A DNA stretch of 40,067 nt. Source: Streptomyces flaveus. GTDB taxonomy: Bacteria; Actinomycetota; Actinomycetes; Streptomycetales; Streptomycetaceae. The stretch's first letter is position 1, and each line of letters opens with the position of its first letter. The position numbers were made by a program, and so were the translations under genes. The stretch covers positions 1 to 40,067 of the forward strand of contig NZ_BMPQ01000052.1 in the NCBI RefSeq assembly GCF_014647675.1, read 5' to 3'. The notes beneath the pieces are model-generated. The model did not search any database and had not been told where the DNA came from. It was given only the letters and a program-made list of their open reading frames with translations. Positions 26,233-33,311 of this stretch are shown here, one piece after another.

Positions 26233-28043
26233 CCCAGCGACTCCCGCAGTGCGGCCAGCCCGTACCGCTTCTCGATGTCCACGCCTTCCCCGTAGTGATG
26301 CTCCTCCATCAGGGGTAGGATCTTCGTCCGCCAGGTCCGCTCCAGGCCGCCCTCCCGGTACACGCCCTTCTTCATCAGGTACGAAGGCCCTATGCGGAAG
26401 TCGGCGTCGTCGATACGGGAGTTCAGCGCCTCGAGCAGGTCGGCGGGCTCCGCGCCCTTGCCCTCCTTGGCCAGCCAGCGGCGCAGCAGACCACGCGTCG
26501 GCTCAGTACGCGGCGACAGCTCGACGAAGGCGAAGCGGCGGCGCATCGCCGCGTCCACGAGGGCGATGGACCGGTCGGCGGTGTTCATCGTGCCGATGAC
26601 GAACAGATTCGGCGGCAGCGCGAAGTCGTCGCCGGAGTAGGTCAGCCGAACCGACTTGTTGCGGTACTCCAGCAGGAAGTACAGCTCGCCGAAGACCTTC
26701 GCCAGGTTGGCCCGGTTGATCTCGTCGATGATCAGGAAGTGCGGGATGTGCCGGTTTCCCTCGCGGGAGGCCAGGTCGGCGAGCTCACGCAGCGGGCCCG
26801 CGGTGAGCCGGAAGGCGACTTCTCTGGTCTGCGGGTCCTCCTGAGGCCGGAATCCCTCGAAGAAGTCCTCGTAGGCGTACGACGGTTGGAACTGCACGAG
26901 CTTCACCTGCTCCGGTCCGCCGCCGAGGAACTCGGCGAGCTTCAGTGCGAGGTAGGTCTTGCCGGTGCCGGGCGGCCCGTAAAGCACCAGCTGGCGGTCG
27001 TCCCACAGCAGATCACGTACTTCGCGCAGCCACTCGGTGTCGTGTACGAGGAGTTCCGCGGACAGTTCGTCCGTCGGCTCGGGCAGCTCCAGCTCGCGGC
27101 GGGCGGTGAGGGCCGGGATCTCCACGCTCGGGTCCCGCTCTATGGCTTCCGCCTCCTCGACCAGTTCCTGGTCGGTCAGGCCGAGCCCTTCGATGTGGGC
27201 CTGGACCGAGGTCAGGTCGACGACGTCGTGCTGGACGGAGAGCTTCTGCTGGAGTTCCTCCGGCAGATCGTCGTACGCGTGCCCGGCCGGCTCCCACTCG
27301 ACCGGCCGGCGCAGGTTGGAGCGCCGGTCCTCGGACTCCCGCTGCTCCGCCTCACCGGTGACCTCCCCGACGTACAACTGCCCGCCGGAGATGGTGCACA
27401 CGGTGTCGCCCGGCTTCATTCGGGATAGGAAGGCGTGCAGGTCCTCGACGAGCTGCTGCTTCTGGCTGTACGTGGCCGTCGACTCGTAGTCCTCCTCGAC
27501 GAGTGCGCGCAGGTGTTCCTTGCTGATGCCCTGCCGGACGCCCTGGCGGAGGCGGGAGGCAGCGAGGGTGACGCGTCCTTCCGGGAGCCACAGGCGCTGG
27601 ACCAGGTCCAGACCCGTCACGTTCGAACCACGCACCAGCCAGGGGCGGTTGGGACCCGCCCACACCCCCGACATGTAGTCGGACAGAGGCGCACCGTCCT
27701 CGGTCCGCCACTCCTCCCACCCGTTGCGCGGGGCACCCACCAGGAACACGGCGGCGAAGGAGGGTGAGCCGCACTCCACGTCCTCGGTAAGCTCCAACCA
27801 ACCCGCCCAGCGCTTGGACGGAACCAGCACGCCCTTGGCCTTGAGCTCCTCCCGCCGGTTGAACGGGCTCTTGAAATGCGTGGCCAACGAGGGCGTCACA
27901 TGGTCGCGCGCGGGGGAACCGGCCCGCACCACAAACTTCCTGCTCCCGTTCGTGCCCGTCTCGTCCAGCAGCACCCCGCGCGCCCGGTCGATCCCGTCCC
28001 CGTTCGGCAGCCGCAGCCAGAACTCCGGGTACTCGTCGGCCAT
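26229..28043 (-). CDS. mcrB: McrB-type AAA+ GTPase with DUF4357-like and EVE-like modules (system 1)
   Basis: 604 residues from ATG 28043, 7 bases after GAGGGGG; the open frame extends to 28121 without a better start. Residues about 30-125 (GSRKFVVRAGSPARD, RREELKAKGVL, GSPSFAAVFLVGAPRNGWEEWRTEDG) fit DUF4357. Residues about 203-255 (FLSRMKPGDTVCTISGGQLYVGEVTG...RRPVEW) fit an EVE/PUA-like base-reading module. The AAA+ core has Walker A GPPGTGKT (356-363), QFQPSYAYEDFFEG, Walker B FLIIDEINRANL, and the McrB signature MNTADRSI with the arginine-rich RRRFAF. It should bind modified DNA and drive McrC cleavage by GTP hydrolysis. It is the first gene of its operon. Confidence 0.92.
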   Translation of the reverse strand: MADEYPEFWLRLPNGDGIDRARGVLLDETGTNGSRKFVVRAGSPARDHVTPSLATHFKSPFNRREELKAKGVLVPSKRWAGWLELTEDVECGSPSFAAVFLVGAPRNGWEEWRTEDGAPLSDYMSGVWAGPNRPWLVRGSNVTGLDLVQRLWLPEGRVTLAASRLRQGVRQGISKEHLRALVEEDYESTATYSQKQQLVEDLHAFLSRMKPGDTVCTISGGQLYVGEVTGEAEQRESEDRRSNLRRPVEWEPAGHAYDDLPEELQQKLSVQHDVVDLTSVQAHIEGLGLTDQELVEEAEAIERDPSVEIPALTARRELELPEPTDELSAELLVHDTEWLREVRDLLWDDRQLVLYGPPGTGKTYLALKLAEFLGGGPEQVKLVQFQPSYAYEDFFEGFRPQEDPQTREVAFRLTAGPLRELADLASREGNRHIPHFLIIDEINRANLAKVFGELYFLLEYRNKSVRLTYSGDDFALPPNLFVIGTMNTADRSIALVDAAMRRRFAFVELSPRTEPTRGLLRRWLAKEGKGAEPADLLEALNSRIDDADFRIGPSYLMKKGVYREGGLERTWRTKILPLMEEHHYGEGVDIEKRYGLAALRESLG

Positions 28044-28235
28044 GGAAATCCCCCTCACACCCATTGGTCCGATCTTGCCTTGCAGCGTACTGGCAGGCAC
28101 TGACAGGCCCCCTCCGAGCACCTTCCGCCCGGCTCCATAGGATGTGCAGTCGACTCGGTGAGGGCGTCAACGTCATGACGGAGCACAGCACAACCCATGC
28201 ACCACCCTCGGGAGTTCACGGCCGACGTGTGACGG

Positions 28236-30494
28236 CTACGAGCCAGTCGTAGTCCCGCTGCCGTACTCCGCGAAGGCGCGGGCTTGTTCACGCTTGCGCA
28301 CCTGACCTAGTTCGATGGGCCGCAGGCCGTGGGGGCGTCCGAGGCGTTTGAGGACGGTGTCGAAGTACGGGACTGGGGTGTGCTCGGACGCGACCACGAG
28401 GGAGGAGAGCAATACTCCGTGGGGTGAGGTAGGGCTGTCCACGGCGACGAGGACCGCTTCTCTCAACTTGTCGGGAAGATCCGCCGACTTGACCCCGGCG
28501 GCAGCGGCGAGCGTGTGCCAGCCGACGCAGACCCGGCGCCGGGCGGCGTCGACCAGCGTCCGTCGTGCTGCCTCGACCACGGCCGACTTGGTGGTCCCGA
28601 GCTTGGCCCACCGCCTGTCCTCGGTCTCGGTGGGTACGGCCGATGTGTCCCGCGAGTACGCACGGTCGACGGCGGCTCGCCAAGCCGCTTCCACGGTGGG
28701 GGTGGCGGCGTCGGGCTTCCAGCCCAGCTCGGCCAGTACGTCGCCGAAGAACGGGGCCGGTCCTGGGTTCTGGCCGTCCTTCTTCACCAGGGCCGACAGC
28801 AATCGGCGGCCAGGAGCGTAGGACCCGTCCACCGCGGCCAGCAGCCGGACGCGGTCTTGCTCCGACAGCGTGGACGGTCTGACGCCCTGCCGCTTGAGCA
28901 GCGTTGTCCACTTGATGATGCCGTGTCCTCTGGCAAGCCCTTCCAGATGGTTGCGGAAACCGGCCACGAGTCGCGCTTCGTTGATGGTGGATGTGACACC
29001 CCCCTCGGGCAGGTGGGACGGGGACTGCTGCTGCCGTGTGGCCGCCGATTCGTCGAGAGGCAGGGTGAGGGCGTACGCGGTCCTGCGTTCCTGCTCCCAG
29101 ATCTCCGAGACTCTTGCCTCGGGCAGGTCGGCTCTCCAGCCGAGGCGGGCGAGGACGTCGGCGAAGTACGGGGCCGGGCCGGGCGGTGTGAGAGCCGGTT
29201 TGACGAGTGCTGAGAGCACGGGCTTGCCGTCGGCCCGAGGGTGGTCGACCGCGACGAGGAGGCGGACGCGTTCCTCCGGGGTGATGTCTCCGGGTGCCGC
29301 TCCGGCGTGACCGACCAGTGTTTCCCAGTTGATGAGGCCGCGGACGCGAGCGACCTGGTCGAGCTTCGACCGGAAGAGGCGGACCATCTCGTCCTCTCCC
29401 AGGGGGAGCGAATGGCGCTCAGCGGGAGGCTCGGGTGGCAGGGGTGTGGGGCGCAGGTCCGGCCAGCGGGGATCTGCCTGTTGGGGGAGGGGCAAGGCAC
29501 CGTCCGCTCGTATGAGCCACGTTGGATCGGAGGGGGCCGCGTCGGCCAGCGGAATCAGGTGTGCTGAGGAGTAGATGACGTGGAGTTGGTGTGGGGAAGG
29601 CACCGGGTGGTCGACCGGGAGCGTGACCCGGACACGTACCATGGCCGAGCCGAGCGGCTGGACGTCGGCTTCGTAGAGGCGTACGGCGGTACCGAGCGGC
29701 TTCGCCCCCGGCAGGGGAAGCTCGGCCGCAGAGGTGAAGGCGATGGTGCCCGGAGCAAGCGGGAATGCCACGAGAGCGGGAGCGCAGCTCGTGGATGGTT
29801 CGGAGTCGAGGCGGGGCGTGATGATCCCCTCCGCCGTCAGACGGCACTCGGCGAGGGCCGACCACGCCAGGCTGTTGTCCGGGTACTGCGTACCTACGTA
29901 CACCTCGCGGGTCTCACCCTCGGTCCGGCAGGAGATCCGGATGGCGTGGCCGGCGGCCTCCACCTCGTTGTGGGATAGCCCGCAGTACGGCCCGTAGGCC
30001 CAGTGGACCTGGCTGTGTCCTCGCGCGAGCCGTTCACGTGCCTCCTGCCACTCGCGGAGGGACAACCGGGCCATCTGCACGCGGATGACCTGAGCGAGGC
30101 CGTACCCGAACCGGACCTCGACGGCCCCGCCGTGGACCGATCCGGGATCCAGGTAGGTGACCTCGACGTTTTGGTGCTCCTGCCGCCGGAGCCAGCGTTG
30201 GAGTGCCTGACCGACGTACAGGTGGTCGGCACTGGCCTCGCCGGTCTCCGAACGGCGGCAGTGCACGGGTGGGCGGTGCGCGAAGTGGCATTTCTTGTCG
30301 GTGTACCGCTTCGCGGAGAGTTTCCTGCCGCAGCCACCGAGCAGAGTGCCGCAGTAGAAGTCCTCGCGGGTGCGGCCCAGCATGAACCGGTCGAACTCGT
30401 CGTGGTCGTACGGCAGGAACACCGGCCAGTCCGACTCGGCCCTGCCGATGACCGCCGTCTGGACCTTGCGGGTGTCTTCCTCTGCGTACGGCAT
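28236..30494 (-). CDS. CoiA-like N-terminus fused to three tandem copies of an unrecognised repeat
   Basis: 752 residues from ATG 30494 (weak ribosome site). Residues about 46-100 (FYCGTLLGGCGRKLS, KCHFAHRPPVHC, SADHLYVGQALQRWL) match the zinc-ribbon and HFAH...H pattern of CoiA-like proteins. The region at 110-165 (VEVRFGYGLAQVIRVQMARLSLREWQEARERL) has the CoiA nuclease shape but lacks the usual acidic residues. A beta-rich middle is followed by three repeats at about 367-475, 506-613 and 636-741. Each has W-x-x-L, R-x-x-x-L-x-A-V-D, LS(A/S)LV and P-x-P-(Y/F)-F-x-x-VL-x-x-LG, and ends with a charged helix. I do not recognise the repeat. Position in a restriction cluster suggests a defence or DNA-handling role. 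Confidence 0.85.
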   Translation of the reverse strand: MPYAEEDTRKVQTAVIGRAESDWPVFLPYDHDEFDRFMLGRTREDFYCGTLLGGCGRKLSAKRYTDKKCHFAHRPPVHCRRSETGEASADHLYVGQALQRWLRRQEHQNVEVTYLDPGSVHGGAVEVRFGYGLAQVIRVQMARLSLREWQEARERLARGHSQVHWAYGPYCGLSHNEVEAAGHAIRISCRTEGETREVYVGTQYPDNSLAWSALAECRLTAEGIITPRLDSEPSTSCAPALVAFPLAPGTIAFTSAAELPLPGAKPLGTAVRLYEADVQPLGSAMVRVRVTLPVDHPVPSPHQLHVIYSSAHLIPLADAAPSDPTWLIRADGALPLPQQADPRWPDLRPTPLPPEPPAERHSLPLGEDEMVRLFRSKLDQVARVRGLINWETLVGHAGAAPGDITPEERVRLLVAVDHPRADGKPVLSALVKPALTPPGPAPYFADVLARLGWRADLPEARVSEIWEQERRTAYALTLPLDESAATRQQQSPSHLPEGGVTSTINEARLVAGFRNHLEGLARGHGIIKWTTLLKRQGVRPSTLSEQDRVRLLAAVDGSYAPGRRLLSALVKKDGQNPGPAPFFGDVLAELGWKPDAATPTVEAAWRAAVDRAYSRDTSAVPTETEDRRWAKLGTTKSAVVEAARRTLVDAARRRVCVGWHTLAAAAGVKSADLPDKLREAVLVAVDSPTSPHGVLLSSLVVASEHTPVPYFDTVLKRLGRPHGLRPIELGQVRKREQARAFAEYGSGTTTGS

Positions 30495-30557
30495 GAGGCC
30501 CCCGGTGGTGAATTGTGCCGGACCGACCGGCTTGGGTCTTCTGGGATCGTACGGGGG

Positions 30558-31649
30558 TCAGGAGGAGCGCCAGCGGTTGCGGCCGTCGGAGCCGGGGCCG
30601 CAAACCATGGGGGTTCCCGCCTTGGTGACGCCGGTCGCTCCTTGCGGAGAACAGAACGAGCCGGGGTGGACCGTACCGACGCTGCCGCCTCCGGTGGAGC
30701 CGCCGGACGAGGATGAGGAGCCGCCGCCTGTGGAACCGTCCTCCTCGCTGGTGCTGTTGTCGCTCTCGTAGTCGGGATCGTTGGCCGGGATCTTGTAGGT
30801 CGTGTCCTTCGCCTTCGGGCAGTCCTGGACGAGGTCGGCGTCGCTCCACCGGCCCAGGTCGAGGCTGACCGTGGTGGTGGAGGTGACCTTGATTCCCTCG
30901 TCCGGGGACTGGAAGCACACTCGCCATTCGTCGCCGTCCTCGGCGGCCTCCTCAGCGATGGGTGTGTCGATGTCGAGGTAGACGTCGTCGAGTGTGACGC
31001 TGTCGAGGTCGATGCCGGCCTGCTTCAGATCCTTGGTCGCTGTGTTGTAGGTGGCGCCGACGACGTCCGGCATCTTCGGCCACGGGAGCGGGCCGCCGTC
31101 CTTCTCGGGGCACGGCTCGTTGCTCTTGACCGCCGCGAAGTCGACGGTCTTCGCGGTCGTGTCGGCCTCCTGGAAGCACACCGTCCATCCGGACCGCATG
31201 ATGATCGAGCGGTCATCCTCGGCCGCATCGTGGTGACCAGTGGTGAAGCCTGCGGAACGTGCCAGCTTCTCCGCGTCGTTCAGTGGCTTGCCGGTGTAGT
31301 CGGCGGCCTTGACGACCTTCGCGGGGGTCGGGGACGACGCGGCCTCGGCGCTTGCTTTGCTGTCTTCGCGTGCCTTTGCGTCGGGCTGCTTCGTGCCGCT
31401 CTCGTCGAGCTGCCCGCCCAGGCCCGCCCCGACCGCCAGCAGCAGGAAGGCTCCGAACGTCGCGCCGAGCTTGGCGAACCGGCGCCATGGCGACAGTACC
31501 CACACCGCCACCATGGCGGCGATCATCACGACGAAGCCGAGCCCGAAGCTGAACGCGCCGAGCAGGGCGACAAGGGCGAGGAGCCCGAGCACAGCGGGGG
31601 TGGTTTTCCACCAAGGGCGGGGCGGGGCAGGGGTGTTGTAAGGGTTCAC
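30558..31649 (-). CDS. Membrane protein with two PASTA-type domains
   Basis: 363 residues. The start is GTG 31649 (MNPYNTPAPPRPWW), 11 bases after GAGGAG; the open frame runs to 31913 with non-coding composition. Two to three membrane helices lie at about 20-75 (VLGLLALVALLGAFSFGLGF, FGAFLLLAVGAGLGG). Outside are a charged linker and two PASTA-like domains (VVKAADYTGKPLNDAEKLARSAGF; MPDVVGATYNTATKDLKQAGIDLDSV), each followed by a W-x-VCFQ strand with a Cys. A Ser/Gly-rich linker ends in FCSPQGATGVTKAGTPMVCGP, a Cys-containing tail common in Streptomyces surface proteins. PASTA domains usually bind cell wall; there is no kinase domain here. It lies 63 bases upstream of the CoiA-like gene on the same strand. 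Confidence 0.88.
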   Translation of the reverse strand: MNPYNTPAPPRPWWKTTPAVLGLLALVALLGAFSFGLGFVVMIAAMVAVWVLSPWRRFAKLGATFGAFLLLAVGAGLGGQLDESGTKQPDAKAREDSKASAEAASSPTPAKVVKAADYTGKPLNDAEKLARSAGFTTGHHDAAEDDRSIIMRSGWTVCFQEADTTAKTVDFAAVKSNEPCPEKDGGPLPWPKMPDVVGATYNTATKDLKQAGIDLDSVTLDDVYLDIDTPIAEEAAEDGDEWRVCFQSPDEGIKVTSTTTVSLDLGRWSDADLVQDCPKAKDTTYKIPANDPDYESDNSTSEEDGSTGGGSSSSSGGSTGGGSVGTVHPGSFCSPQGATGVTKAGTPMVCGPGSDGRNRWRSS

Positions 31650-32072
31650 GTGGCTCTGTGCTCCTCGGGTACGGACTGGGTCGGGCCCGGTCCGGGCCTG
31701 GACTCGTATGGTCTGGGGTCGGACTGTCGGCCGGGGCGCGGCGGTCGTTGTGGGTGTACGCCTCAGGTCATGGTGTTGGTCAGATGCGGGCCCATGTAGC
31801 CGACGTAGATTCCGTGATCGGTACAGGCTCCGTCGTAGTAGTGCAGGCGCGGCGCGAGGGGACGGTGAGCCGTTGTCGATCCGAGCATGACGGAAGTTTG
31901 TTAGCGACGTCAACAGACTTATCTGAATTGGCTACGAGTGGATGTGTGTACGAGTGTTCGGGCGTCCCGCTCGGAACGGAGATGAGCCAGGCCGCCCGAT
32001 GCACCGAGCCGACCGTCTCGCAGGCACCACACCGCCCACGGTTGCTGTCGCCGACCGGGCAGCGTGCGGTGG
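31650..32072. other. Intergenic region between McrC2 and the PASTA gene
   Basis: No convincing gene. It holds the inverted repeat at 31894-31920 described separately and an AT-richer stretch at about 31895-31940, and should contain the promoter of the PASTA gene. Confidence 0.5.
31894..31920. promoter_or_regulatory. 27-base inverted repeat carrying the shared 17-base motif
   Basis: Arms AAGTTTGTTAGCG and CGTCAACAGACTT flank one central base; 10 of 13 positions are symmetric. The core 31898-31914 equals 21059-21075 at 16 of 17 positions. On the minus strand it contains TTGACG, a possible -35 box for the PASTA gene. A common regulator for both ends of the island is possible. Confidence 0.5.
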
Positions 32073-33311
32073 TCAGCGCAGTACTGAGCCGATCCACGCC
32101 GTCGCCTGCTTGGGCGTGGTGCGGGTGTCGACACCGAGGATGTGGATGATGCCCAACAGGCCTTTGGGGCCGCACACTTGGAGGGTTCGCTGGGCGTGGC
32201 TGCCCGGCTGGGGATGGACGATGACGGCCGTCGGGGCGTCGGCGGACGCGTAGCCGCTGCTGTAGGTGAGGAGCTGGTGGACGTCGGCCGCGCTCACGCC
32301 GTGGCGGTCGTAGCGCTTGTACTTGGCGTCCACGGGCAGCAGCGTGCGATGTGCCGTGTCGTGTCCTGGAAGGCTGAGCAGGAGATCGGGCCGGAAGGCC
32401 GAGGCGTTGCCCAGGTCTCCGCGGACTGTGATGCCGACGCCGCTTCCGCCGGGTACGACGTGGCCGCCATGCTGGCCGACGGCCTCGGTGCCGAGACGGC
32501 GGACGAGGGCTTCCCAGAGCGCGGGCATGGCGAGCAGGAGACCGTCCGCCGTGGTGCCCTGGTCGGTGAGCAGGTCGGTCACGCCGCCACCGCGCAGCAG
32601 CAGGCGGGCCCAGGTGTGGGCGGGGCGGTAGCGGGTGTTGAGGCGGGTGTAGTGGGTGCGGTCCAGAGCGCGGAGGGCCGCGGACGGGGTCGGGGCCTGC
32701 GGAAAGGCGCCGGCGGCGCCGTGCAGAGCGCGCGCAAGGTCGGGACTGGCGGTCAGGGTGAGCGCCGCCTTCAGCGCGCTCCCCAGAACGCGGTTGTCCC
32801 AGATGTCCGCCTCCCGGTTGAAGGTGCGGACGTGCAGCTGGTCCAGTTGCCCGTAGCGGCGGGTGACTTGGGCGGCCACGTTCAGGCGCCCCCGGAGCAC
32901 CGGTTCGACGCTCCGGTGGCGTACGTAGTCCCGGCGCAGGCCCTCCCGCAGCAGCCGCTCGCACTGTTCGAGCAGGGCGGCGGCGACCAGGTCGGCGTAA
33001 CCGTCAGGGCCGGTGGCCCAGCGCCTGGCCGTCGCCGGGACGGGCGTGCCGAGGGCGTAGGCGAGCCAGCTCATGAGCTGCTCTCCCGGAATGGCGAACT
33101 TGGGTGCGATGACCACGCGGACACAGTCCAGGACCAGGACTCCGACGGTCGCGTCGGCCTTGAGCCGCCACCCGGTGCGCTCCCTGGTCAGGGTGAGACA
33201 GCCCCGTGCCTGGAGGGCGTGCAGGCGGTCGACGTCCCGGGGAGTGAGCTGATCGGGCTCCAGCAGGGCGGACTCGTACTCGCCGAGCTGAACCAGGGTG
33301 CGGTCAGGCAT
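32073..33311 (-). CDS. mcrC: McrC-type restriction endonuclease subunit (system 2)
   Basis: 412 residues. ATG 33311 lies inside the end of McrB2 (8-base overlap), so it is coupled to it. The PD-(D/E)XK nuclease core is intact: FRPDLLLSLPG with Asp309, then PVDAKYK with Asp328 and Lys330. The N-terminus (LVQLGEYESALLEPDQLTPRDVDRLHALQARGCLTL) and the VRVVIAPKFAIPGEQLMSWLAYALG segment fit the McrC subunit family. It shares only the family pattern with the McrC at 24988-26232, so the two systems are not recent copies. Confidence 0.92.
   Translation of the reverse strand: MPDRTLVQLGEYESALLEPDQLTPRDVDRLHALQARGCLTLTRERTGWRLKADATVGVLVLDCVRVVIAPKFAIPGEQLMSWLAYALGTPVPATARRWATGPDGYADLVAAALLEQCERLLREGLRRDYVRHRSVEPVLRGRLNVAAQVTRRYGQLDQLHVRTFNREADIWDNRVLGSALKAALTLTASPDLARALHGAAGAFPQAPTPSAALRALDRTHYTRLNTRYRPAHTWARLLLRGGGVTDLLTDQGTTADGLLLAMPALWEALVRRLGTEAVGQHGGHVVPGGSGVGITVRGDLGNASAFRPDLLLSLPGHDTAHRTLLPVDAKYKRYDRHGVSAADVHQLLTYSSGYASADAPTAVIVHPQPGSHAQRTLQVCGPKGLLGIIHILGVDTRTTPKQATAWIGSVLR

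Noticed and set aside
21123..28043. Classical type I restriction system (HsdRMS)
   Set aside because: No HsdR and no complete HsdS; the nuclease genes are McrBC type.
31780..32964. Long minus-strand frame of 394 residues
   Set aside because: Pro/Arg/His-rich shadow of McrC2 and the spacer; no domain recognisable.
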